From SIG454 sp045578465 (lineage in GTDB: Bacteria; Bacillota; Clostridia; Monoglobales; Monoglobaceae), in NCBI GenBank assembly GCA_045578465.1, contig JAZNKJ010000022.1, positions 1 through 21,009 on the forward strand: DNA of 21,009 bases, written 5' to 3'. Position 1 is the first letter of the stretch, and each line of letters opens with the position of its first letter. The position numbers were made by a program, and so were the translations under genes. The notes beneath the pieces were generated by a model, which saw only the letters and a list, made by a program, of their open reading frames with translations, made no database searches and was not told the origin of the DNA. Shown piece after piece: positions 1-5,299 of the stretch.

Positions 1-48
1 ATACCACTTCTTTTCAACTTCGTTTGCTTTTGCCATATAAGTTGACAT
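1..48 (-). CDS. rplM: Ribosomal protein L13, N-terminal fragment (runs off the window)
   Basis: Sixteen codons read leftward from an ATG at 48 to the window edge, giving MSTYMAKANEVEKKWY. This is the characteristic start of bacterial L13, a primary binder of 23S rRNA in the large subunit. An AGGAGG ribosome binding site sits just upstream at 58-63, and a leader and consensus promoter lie behind it. Only the N-terminus is visible. rpsI usually follows rplM, but that lies outside the window. Confidence 0.9.
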   Translation of the reverse strand, partial: MSTYMAKANEVEKKWY

Positions 49-144
49 ATTAACTTACCTCCTAATAGAATTTCAAACTGTGAGCAGGTGGACGCATTTT
101 CTTGTGTGCATCTGCCCACAGTCTGCTCTGTCACTTTAACAAGC
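49..144 (-). promoter_or_regulatory. Structured 5' leader of rplM, candidate L13 autoregulatory leader
   Basis: The transcribed but untranslated stretch between the rplM promoter and start codon can fold into one long imperfect hairpin. Arms CTGTG (78-82) and CACAG (117-121) pair, then GCAG/CTGC, with a few bulged bases and an apical part near 96-107. A structured L13 leader is known in Firmicutes. I infer this is the same type from its position and fold, not from a covariance search. Confidence 0.6.
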
Positions 145-150
145 TTGTTT

Positions 151-179
151 ATTATAATACGGAAGCACAGTTTTGTCAA
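151..179 (-). promoter_or_regulatory. Sigma-A promoter of rplM
   Basis: On the minus strand there is a perfect -35 TTGACA (174-179), a 17-nt spacer and a perfect -10 TATAAT (151-156). An A-rich run lies upstream of the -35. The spacer contains GCTTCCGT at the same offset as in the rpmG promoter (1408-1436). Confidence 0.85.
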
Positions 180-289
180 TCCTTTTTTTGAAAAATTTTT
201 GATAAAATTGATTTACACCTATTCAAAGTCTCAAATTCGCCGTTTTGCTCTTTTATGCTCTCGTTTACTCCGACTTCAAGTCAAAAAAA

Positions 290-1288
290 TTATTTCCTTA
301 TAAGCAGAATAACCAGCCAGATTAAGCCGAAATATCCGAAAACCAGATAGAGCGACGACACCAGAAAGGAAAAATTCAGCTCCGAAAAGGGCAGTGCCGC
401 CAAACAGAAAATCCCCGACCCTATTACCCTCTGTTTCCTCGTCCTAAACTTAAACCTTGACAGCACTCCAAAGCCGTGGGAGACCGCCGTTGTGCAAATG
501 GAAGTGAAAAGCACCCCCAGATACATCATCTTATAGACCTCTCCTCTGAGCGCCGCCATATCAAAAAGGGGCATCTGGGAATAGAGAACTTTATCATAAT
601 AAATATTAAGAGCCTCTCTTATGAGAAAAATCAAAACGCCCAATACCGCGCTCCCGACTATCGCTCCAATCTTAACCGACTTTTTATCGAGGAGTGAATA
701 AAGGGGCACCAACACCGCCCCTGCCGTTATGGTGTTATAACTCACATAGCAAACCGCCGAAACATAGGGGTTATCCGAAAGAGAAAATACCGACACCGTT
801 TCACTACTATATAATAAGGAAGAAACTGACAGATAAGTTGCGCCGAATATCATAAATGGAACTAAAATGGAGTTGATTGCCACGATCCCCTGAATATCAA
901 AAGAGAAAACAAGAAAGCATATAAGAGACAGAGCCACAACGCCCACCTTGTCGTCCCAGCCAAAAGCAGACTTAAAAAGTGCGCCCCCTGCCGAGAGCAT
1001 TACAAAAAAACCGCAGAACATAAAAAGATACATTATCCCCTTGATAAATCCTGACAGCTTCCCAGCCTCTTTATCGACAAATTCAGAAAAGTCGGATATA
1101 CCTTCACGCCGCGCCTTATTTAATATAATGTAGGAAATGGTTGCAAAGAGGAAAATGGCGAGAAGAACAGGGAAGGGGTTTCTCTGGCTCTTCATATTAA
1201 AATATTCAATAATCTCCCGCCCCGAGGCAAAGCCTGCGCCGATAACCAGGCCTATATAAACAAATGCAATTTTGAGTCCGTTTTTCAT
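290..1288 (-). CDS. ykvI: YkvI-like polytopic membrane protein
   Basis: The protein of 332 aa is almost entirely hydrophobic helices, about ten to eleven predicted membrane segments. Its N-terminus, MKNGLKIAFVYIGLVIGAGF followed by ASGREIIEYF, matches the YkvI family (COG3949), inner-membrane proteins of unknown substrate distantly like amino-acid transporters. I chose the ATG at 1288 because a GGGAGG site lies seven to nine bases upstream. A longer reading frame to 1414 has no such site and would run across the rpmG promoter. The gene lies between two outward-facing ribosomal-protein promoters. Its own promoter is not clear; a weak candidate is TTGCGA, 17 nt, CATAAA upstream. Function is known only at family level. 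Confidence 0.75.
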   Translation of the reverse strand: MKNGLKIAFVYIGLVIGAGFASGREIIEYFNMKSQRNPFPVLLAIFLFATISYIILNKARREGISDFSEFVDKEAGKLSGFIKGIMYLFMFCGFFVMLSAGGALFKSAFGWDDKVGVVALSLICFLVFSFDIQGIVAINSILVPFMIFGATYLSVSSLLYSSETVSVFSLSDNPYVSAVCYVSYNTITAGAVLVPLYSLLDKKSVKIGAIVGSAVLGVLIFLIREALNIYYDKVLYSQMPLFDMAALRGEVYKMMYLGVLFTSICTTAVSHGFGVLSRFKFRTRKQRVIGSGIFCLAALPFSELNFSFLVSSLYLVFGYFGLIWLVILLIRK

Positions 1289-1407
1289 TTTATCCTCCCT
1301 TTCGGGTTTACAAAAAGGCATAACTACAATATATTGTGTTTTTATGCATCTACGAAATTCTATTCGCAAAAAAGCCTTATTATTCGGAAATTTTTTGCAA
1401 AAAACCA

Positions 1408-1436
1408 TTGACAAATTTGCGCTTCCGTGATAAAAT
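1408..1436 (+). promoter_or_regulatory. Sigma-A promoter of the rpmG-secE-nusG block
   Basis: TTGACA (1408-1413), a 17-nt spacer and TAAAAT (1431-1436), preceded by an A-rich run. The expected transcript starts near 1443, at the base of a short hairpin (CCTCT 1444-1448, GAAA loop, AGAGG 1453-1457). That GNRA-capped hairpin could protect the 5' end. The spacer matches the rplM promoter at 12 of 17 positions. Confidence 0.85.
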
Positions 1437-1511
1437 GGTTTTACCTCTGAAAAGAGGCTTTATTTGTGTTGTATGAATCCCAAAAGGGTTTTTAGAGAAA
1501 GGGTGAACAAA

Positions 1512-1661
1512 ATGAGAGTTAAAATCACATTAGCTTGCACCGAATGTAAGCAGAGAAACTACGATACAATGAAAAACAAGAAGAATGACCCGGACAGACT
1601 TGAAATGAACAAATACTGCAGATTCTGCAGAAAGCATACTTTGCATAAGGAAACAAAGTAA
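1512..1661 (+). CDS. rpmG: Ribosomal protein L33, zinc-binding form
   Basis: The 49-aa product starts MRVKITLACTEC and carries two Cys pairs, C9-x2-C12 and C36-x2-C39. That is the zinc ribbon of the C+ type of L33, a small protein of the large ribosomal subunit. The ATG at 1512 matches the family's usual length and has a purine-rich AGAAAGGGTG site just upstream; upstream in-frame codons are not conserved L33 sequence. It is the first gene of a block with secE 27 bases downstream. The rpmG-secE-nusG order is standard in Firmicutes. Because it keeps all four Cys, it would be the zinc-replete paralogue if a C- copy exists elsewhere. Confidence 0.93.
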   Translation: MRVKITLACTECKQRNYDTMKNKKNDPDRLEMNKYCRFCRKHTLHKETK

Positions 1662-1688
1662 GTTTGCAAAGGTTAAAGGAGTATTAAA

Positions 1689-1871
1689 ATGAGCAAGATT
1701 AAGAACTGGTTTATTGATGCCAAGGCTGAATTCAAAAAGGTTGTTTGGCCGTCTTTTTCTAAAGTTAAACAGAACACTATTATCGTTCTTGTTTTCGTAG
1801 TACTTATCGCAGTCCTTATTGCCGCACTCGATTGGATTTTCGCTTGGGGCATCGGAGCTTTGATTAAGTAG
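1689..1871 (+). CDS. secE: Preprotein translocase subunit SecE
   Basis: The 60-aa protein has a short amphipathic N-terminal helix, the conserved FKKVVWPSF segment at about residues 15-23, and one transmembrane helix (about 29-52). This is the minimal single-span SecE of Gram-positive bacteria, which clamps SecY in the SecYEG channel. AAAGGAG lies 5 to 10 bases before the ATG. It sits between rpmG and nusG, its usual place. Confidence 0.93.
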   Translation: MSKIKNWFIDAKAEFKKVVWPSFSKVKQNTIIVLVFVVLIAVLIAALDWIFAWGIGALIK

Positions 1872-1878
1872 AAATTTT

Positions 1879-1905
1879 AGGAGGGAACGGGATTATCCCA
1901 AACTT
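1879..1905 (+). promoter_or_regulatory. nusG ribosome binding site with hairpin in the SD-to-start spacer
   Basis: The strong AGGAGGG (1879-1885) is 20 bases from the nusG ATG, too far for normal initiation. Between them lies a small perfect hairpin, GGGA (1889-1892), TTA loop, TCCC (1896-1899). Folding removes 11 bases and leaves an effective spacing of about nine. No in-frame ATG, GTG or TTG lies closer to the SD. Confidence 0.55.
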
Positions 1906-2424
1906 ATGGCAGAAGCAAAATGGTATGTAGCCCACACTTATTCCGGCTATGAGAATAAGGTTAAGGCTGATATAGAAAAAACAATTGAAAATCGTAACAT
2001 GCAGGATGTTATTCAGGAAATATGCGTTCCTATGGAAGAGGTTGTTGAGATTAAGGATAACGAAAAGAAAACCGTTATGCGTAAGCTCTTCCCAGGTTAT
2101 GTCATAGTTAAAATGGTTATGACTGACGAAAGCTGGTATGTTGTGAGAAACTGCCGTGGTGTTACGGGGTTTGTCGGTCCCGGTTCTAAGCCGGTTCCTC
2201 TTACTGAGCAGGAAATAATCAATATGGGCCTTGAAAAGCGCACTATTAACATTGATTTCGCCGAAGGCGACCAGATCAGAGTTAAGTATGGTCCTCTTGA
2301 AGGGTTCGTTGGTGTTATCTCTGAAATCATCATGGACAGGCAGAAAGTTAAAGCCAAGGTTTCCATGTTTGGCAGAGATACAGATGTTGAACTTGAATTT
2401 AATCAGGTTGAAGCATTAGTTTAA
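1906..2424 (+). CDS. nusG: Transcription termination/antitermination protein NusG
   Basis: The 172-aa protein has the NGN domain from residue 4 (KWYVAHTYSGYENKVK) and the conserved LFPGYVIVKM and VRNCRGVTGFVG segments. A C-terminal KOW domain starts around residue 120 (RVKYGPLEGFVG). NusG binds the clamp of RNA polymerase and affects pausing and, through KOW, contacts Rho or the ribosome. Length and order are normal for the family. The start is fixed by the conserved MAEAKWYV; the far-off SD is discussed as a separate feature. Confidence 0.95.
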   Translation: MAEAKWYVAHTYSGYENKVKADIEKTIENRNMQDVIQEICVPMEEVVEIKDNEKKTVMRKLFPGYVIVKMVMTDESWYVVRNCRGVTGFVGPGSKPVPLTEQEIINMGLEKRTINIDFAEGDQIRVKYGPLEGFVGVISEIIMDRQKVKAKVSMFGRDTDVELEFNQVEALV

Positions 2425-2541
2425 ATTTGTTACCCACACAGCACACGCTGTATTATATATTTGGCGCTTGCGCCAGGTTTGTGGGAGGGGTAGCCTGAGG
2501 GTTGCCTCGATATTACCACGTTTGTTAGAAAGGGAGGTGTC
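2425..2541 (+). promoter_or_regulatory. rplK leader with L1-type binding site (2481-2519)
   Basis: The leader between nusG and rplK is highly folded. Hairpin ACAGC-ACAC-GCTGT is at 2438-2451 and hairpin TGGCG-CTTG-CGCCA at 2462-2475. The stretch 2481-2519 begins GTGGGAGG and ends ATTACCAC, the two strands of the L1 site as in 23S rRNA (GUGGGAG...ACCAC). L1 is known to repress its operon at such a site. CCCACA (2433-2438) can instead pair with TGTGGG (2480-2485), which would break the L1 site, so two exclusive folds are possible. Confidence 0.75.
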
Positions 2542-2973
2542 ATGAAAATGGCTCAAAAAATTACAGGTTACATCAAATTGCAGATTGAAGCTATGAAAGC
2601 TACTCCTGCACCACCAGTTGGTCCGGCTCTCGGTCAGCACGGTGTTAACATTATGGACTTCTGTAAGCAGTTCAACGAAAGAACAAAGAATGACGCAGGT
2701 CTTGTTATCCCGGTTGTTATCACAGTTTACCAGGACAGATCCTTCTCATTCATCACTAAGACTCCGCCGGCTGCAGTTTTAATTAAGAAAGCTTGCAAAA
2801 TTCAGAGCGGTAGCGGTGTTCCAAACAAGACAAAGGTTGCTCAGCTCTCTAAGGCTGACCTTGAAGCAATCGCTAAACAGAAAATGCCTGACCTTAATGC
2901 AGCATCCTTAGAAGCAGCTATGTCTATGGTTGCCGGTACTGCAAGATCAATGGGCGTTACCGTTGAAGAATAG
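2542..2973 (+). CDS. rplK: Ribosomal protein L11
   Basis: The product contains the full L11 fold: an N-terminal domain with KLQIEAMKATPAPPVGPALG (proline-rich hinge region) and GVNIMDFCKQFN, and the C-terminal rRNA-binding domain ending in AGTARSMGVTV. L11 forms the GTPase-associated centre of the large subunit with L10 and L12. Two starts compete: ATG 2542 (143 aa) and ATG 2548 (141 aa, MAQKITGY, closer to the family start). GGAGG at 2533-2537 is four or ten bases away respectively, so the SD does not decide. It is co-transcribed with rplA. Confidence 0.95.
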   Translation: MKMAQKITGYIKLQIEAMKATPAPPVGPALGQHGVNIMDFCKQFNERTKNDAGLVIPVVITVYQDRSFSFITKTPPAAVLIKKACKIQSGSGVPNKTKVAQLSKADLEAIAKQKMPDLNAASLEAAMSMVAGTARSMGVTVEE

Positions 2974-2989
2974 TAAACGGGTTATGAAT

Positions 2990-3020
2990 GTGGGAGGGGC
3001 GAATGCCCTGTGATAACCAC
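2990..3020 (+). promoter_or_regulatory. Second L1-type binding site, between rplK and rplA
   Basis: The intergenic sequence begins GTGGGAGGGGC and ends TGATAACCAC. GTGG (2990-2993) pairs with CCAC (3017-3020), and GGGC (2997-3000) with GCCC (3005-3008) around a GAAT loop. It has the same GUGGGAG/ACCAC signature as the leader before rplK. It ends three bases before the AGGAGG of rplA, so bound L1 could block rplA initiation directly. Confidence 0.7.
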
Positions 3021-3036
3021 TATAGGAGGAAATTTA

Positions 3037-3732
3037 ATGAAAATGGGTAAAAAGTATCAAGACAGCGTTAAGCTTCTTGAAAAAGGCAAATTATATGATT
3101 CAAACGAAGCTATGGGTCTTGTTTGCCAGACCGCTAAGGCTAAGTTTGATGAAACAGTTGAAATTCATGTTAAGTTAGGTGTTGACTCCAGACACGCTGA
3201 CCAGCAGGTTAGAGGTGCTGTTGTTCTTCCTAACGGAACAGGTAAAAATGTTCGCGTTCTCGTATTTGCAAGAGAAGGCAAGGCTGAAGAAGCTAAGGCT
3301 GCAGGCGCTGATTTCGTTGGTGCTGAGGACTTAGTTCAGAAGATTCAGTCTGAAAACTGGTTTGACTTTGATATCGTTGTTGCAACTCCTGATATGATGG
3401 GTGTTGTTGGTCGTATCGGTAAGACACTTGGTCCTAAGGGCCTTATGCCAAACCCTAAGGCTGGCACAGTTACACCAGATGTTGCAAAAGCTATCGCTGA
3501 AATCAAATCCGGTAAAATTGAATACAGATTAGATAAGACAAACATTATCCACTGTCCAATCGGTAAGGCTTCCTTTGGCCCTGAAAAGCTTATGGAAAAC
3601 TTCAATGCACTTATGGGCGCAATCGTTAAGGCTCGTCCAGCTGCTGCAAAAGGTCAGTATTTAAGATCTGTAACAATTGCTACAACAATGGGCCCTGGTA
3701 TTAAGATTAATACTGGTAAGATTGAGGCTTAA
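3037..3732 (+). CDS. rplA: Ribosomal protein L1
   Basis: The 231-aa protein starts MKMGKKYQDS and carries the L1 signature around VGRIGKTLGPKGLMPNPKAG, the loop that joins its two domains, plus TGKIEYRLDKTNIIH-type rRNA-contact sequence. L1 forms the mobile stalk near the E-site and is the autogenous repressor of this operon. I chose ATG 3037, seven bases after AGGAGG (3024-3029). A GTG at 3010 in the same frame lies inside the L1-site hairpin and is rejected; ATG 3043 is a possible alternative. Confidence 0.95.
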   Translation: MKMGKKYQDSVKLLEKGKLYDSNEAMGLVCQTAKAKFDETVEIHVKLGVDSRHADQQVRGAVVLPNGTGKNVRVLVFAREGKAEEAKAAGADFVGAEDLVQKIQSENWFDFDIVVATPDMMGVVGRIGKTLGPKGLMPNPKAGTVTPDVAKAIAEIKSGKIEYRLDKTNIIHCPIGKASFGPEKLMENFNALMGAIVKARPAAAKGQYLRSVTIATTMGPGIKINTGKIEA

Positions 3733-3907
3733 TTAAGGGTTTAACCCTAAAAGAAAACAGTTGAATATTTTCCGCAGACAGCAGGTGGCAACGCCATAAA
3801 TCCTGCCGAGGAGAAAAAAGTTTTTAAATGACTTTAATCCCTCGTGTCTGCGAGGGATTTTTCATACCAATCTTTTAAGATTGAAACTTTGAAAGGAGGA
3901 AAATTTT
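3733..3907 (+). promoter_or_regulatory. L10 leader with attenuator, upstream of rplJ
   Basis: This intergenic RNA holds a hairpin GCAGG-TGGC-AAC-GCCA-(TAAAT bulge)-CCTGC at 3781-3806, the bulged helix expected of an L10-binding leader. CGCAGACA (3773-3780) is perfectly complementary to TGTCTGCG (3845-3852), which overlaps the loop and 3' arm of the terminator at 3836-3862. The two folds exclude each other. In Firmicutes, L10-L12 binding to this kind of leader is known to lower rplJL expression; the antiterminator role here is inferred from the pairing. A small AGGGT-TTA-ACCCT hairpin follows the rplA stop. Confidence 0.82.
3836..3862 (+). terminator. Intrinsic terminator inside the L10 leader
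   Basis: AATCCCTCG (3836-3844), loop TGTCTG, CGAGGGATT (3851-3859), followed by T residues to 3862. The nine-pair stem is competed by upstream CGCAGACA. It acts as the attenuator between rplA and rplJ rather than as an operon end. Confidence 0.85.
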
Positions 3908-4405
3908 ATGCCAAGTGAAAAAGTTTTAGAAGGCAAAAAAGCGGTTGTCGCTGCTATAACAGAAAGACTTAAAAATGCTCAGGCCGGTGTTATCGCTGAC
4001 TACAGAGGTTTAACAGTTGCTCAGGATACAGAGCTTCGTAAAAAGCTCCGTGAAGCAGGTGTTGAATATTCTATCGTTAAGAACACTCTTACTCGTTTCG
4101 CTGCAAACGAAGTTGGCTTGGGAGAGCTTGACAGTGTGCTTCACGGTCCTACTGCTCTTGCAACAAGTGATTCAGATGTTGTTGCTCCTGCTAAGGTTTT
4201 AGTTGAATTCGCAAAAGATAACGAACAACTCGAAATCAAAGCTGGTTTTATCGACGGAAAAGTTATTGACGCAAATGAGGTTAAGGTTTACGCAAGTATT
4301 CCTTCCAAGGAAGTTCTCATCTCCAAGATGCTTGGAAGTTTGCAGGCTCCTATCGGAAACTTGGTTCGTACTTTGGATGCTGTTGCTAAGAAGGACGCTG
4401 AGTAA
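3908..4405 (+). CDS. rplJ: Ribosomal protein L10
   Basis: The 165-aa protein has the N-terminal rRNA-binding domain (VIADYRGLTVAQDTELRKKL, then EYSIVKNTLTRFA) and a C-terminal helix ending TLDAVAKKDAE that recruits L12 dimers. L10 is the base of the L12 stalk and, with L12, represses its own leader. The start is set by AAAGGAGGAAAATTTTATG. It lies 65 bases before rplL, and that gap holds a small GGGC-AAAT-GCCC hairpin (4428-4439). Confidence 0.95.
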   Translation: MPSEKVLEGKKAVVAAITERLKNAQAGVIADYRGLTVAQDTELRKKLREAGVEYSIVKNTLTRFAANEVGLGELDSVLHGPTALATSDSDVVAPAKVLVEFAKDNEQLEIKAGFIDGKVIDANEVKVYASIPSKEVLISKMLGSLQAPIGNLVRTLDAVAKKDAE

Positions 4406-4470
4406 AAATTATTATTAAGTAAATTATGGGCAAATGCCCCAAATATTAAAAAAAACGGAGGATTTTTAAA

Positions 4471-4842
4471 ATGGCTGATGTTATGAAGTTAGTTGAAGAA
4501 ATTAAAACACTTACACTTTTAGAAGTAAACGATTTAGTAAAGGCTCTTGAAGAAGAGTTTGGCGTATCTGCTGCTGCTCCTGTTATGGTTGCTGGCGCTG
4601 CTGCTGCTGGTCCTGCTGCTGAAGAAAAGACAGAATTCGATGTAGTTCTCACAGGATTTGCTGCTGACAAGAAGATGCCTACAATCAAGGCTGTTAAGGA
4701 CCTCACAGGTCTTGGTCTTGGCGAAGCTAAGGCTGCTGTTGAAGGCGCACCAACAACTCTTAAGGAAGCTGTTGCTAAGGACGAAGCTGAAGCTATGAAG
4801 GCTAAGCTCGAAGAAGCAGGCGCAACAATCGAACTTAAGTAA
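4471..4842 (+). CDS. rplL: Ribosomal protein L7/L12
   Basis: The 123-aa acidic protein has the N-terminal dimerisation domain (residues 1-34), an Ala-rich hinge (about 35-52) and the C-terminal factor-binding domain (EFDVVLTGFAADKK, VKDLTGLGLGEAKAAVEGAP). It recruits translation GTPases to the ribosome as several dimers on L10. CGGAGG lies just upstream. It is the last gene of the block: a strong terminator follows at once, and rpoB, its usual neighbour, is absent here. Confidence 0.96.
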   Translation: MADVMKLVEEIKTLTLLEVNDLVKALEEEFGVSAAAPVMVAGAAAAGPAAEEKTEFDVVLTGFAADKKMPTIKAVKDLTGLGLGEAKAAVEGAPTTLKEAVAKDEAEAMKAKLEEAGATIELK

Positions 4843-4862
4843 AATTTTTCTTTCAAAGTTAA

Positions 4863-4892
4863 AATACGGACCCGACGGGTCCGTATTTTTTT
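4863..4892 (+). terminator. Strong intrinsic terminator after rplL
   Basis: An 11-pair perfect stem AATACGGACCC (4863-4873) / GGGTCCGTATT (4877-4887) with a GAC loop runs into seven T residues. It ends the ribosomal-protein block. Confidence 0.95.
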
Positions 4893-5063
4893 ACACCTTT
4901 CTTTTATGACAAATTTCTCGCCTCCCGTATGTTATAATTAAAATTCCAGTCCCCTTTATAAAAATTTTTATTATATATTCCATTTAGAACGGGATAAATA
5001 AAAAGTTGAGATTTCAATACATCATTAAAAAAAGATGTCAAAATTGACAATAGGTAATAGTGC

Positions 5064-5095
5064 AAAAAGCCTCATTTTTCAAAATGGGGCTTTTT
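5064..5095 (+). terminator. Intrinsic terminator in the rplL to ligase gap
   Basis: AAAAAGCCTCATTTT pairs with AAAATGGGGCTTTTT, 15 pairs with one G-U, around a two-base spacer, and ends in T residues. The A-rich 5' arm means it could act on both strands. No gene lies directly upstream of it on the plus strand apart from rplL, which already has its own terminator. Confidence 0.8.
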
Positions 5096-5119
5096 GTTGA
5101 GATTACGGGTAAAAGTCGA

Positions 5120-5225
5120 TTTATAAAAGAAGTTAAATTTTTTATAAACACTGTAGCCGGATTTATAACCGATGTTAGTAGTTTTATAAAATATGTTAAA
5201 AAGTTTTATAACAACTGTAATAAAG
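5120..5225. repeat. Five degenerate tandem repeats of 21-22 nt (TTTATAAnnnnnGTnA)
   Basis: TTTATAA occurs at 5120, 5141, 5162, 5183 and 5205, spaced 21, 21, 21 and 22 bases. Each is followed five bases later by GTTA, GTAG, GTTA, GTTA or GTAA. Other positions vary. A period of 21 equals two turns of DNA or seven codons. Read in one frame it gives a heptad series FIKEVKF, FINTVAG, FITDVSS, FIKYVKK. It could be a decayed coiled-coil gene piece or an array of protein-binding sites; the sequence does not decide. Confidence 0.55.
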
Positions 5226-5251
5226 GCTATTATTGCAAGATATTGATGAAT

Positions 5252-5290
5252 CTAAAAGAGGATTTGAACCTTAAAGATTCAAATCCTCTT
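5252..5290 (-). terminator. Intrinsic terminator of the ligase gene
   Basis: On the minus strand a perfect 13-pair stem AAGAGGATTTGAA / TTCAAATCCTCTT (arms 5278-5290 and 5256-5268) with a nine-base loop runs into TTTT at 5254-5257. It lies ten bases past the ligase stop codon. Confidence 0.88.
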
Positions 5291-5299
5291 ATCAACAAA

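Larger units (their letters stand above)
4893..5255. other. Gene-free stretch with a lone promoter, terminator and repeats
   Basis: I see no convincing gene here. An extended -10 promoter, TGTTATAAT, is at 4930-4938 with no good -35. A terminator at 5064-5095 lies about 120 bases downstream of the expected start, so the pair could bound a small AU-rich RNA. After that terminator come five degenerate 21-22 nt repeats (5120-5225). A reading frame of about 90 codons crosses the terminator and repeats but has no ribosome binding site. Confidence 0.4.

Noticed and set aside
88..303. Open frame of 71 codons on the plus strand
   Set aside because: It lies antisense to the rplM leader and promoter, with no SD and no recognisable sequence.
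2427..2456. Promoter TTGTTA-18-TATTAT before rplK
   Set aside because: The hexamers are weak and the bases belong to well-formed leader hairpins; read-through from nusG explains expression.
3010..3036. GTG 3010 as start of rplA
   Set aside because: It lies inside the L1-site hairpin, ahead of the SD, and adds residues not typical of L1.
4446..4856. Open frame of 136 codons antisense to rplL
   Set aside because: The Ala/Ser-rich reading is the complement of the Ala-rich hinge of L12.
5120..5225. CRISPR array
   Set aside because: Repeats are degenerate, only 7-11 bases are shared, there are no unique spacers of constant length and no cas gene.
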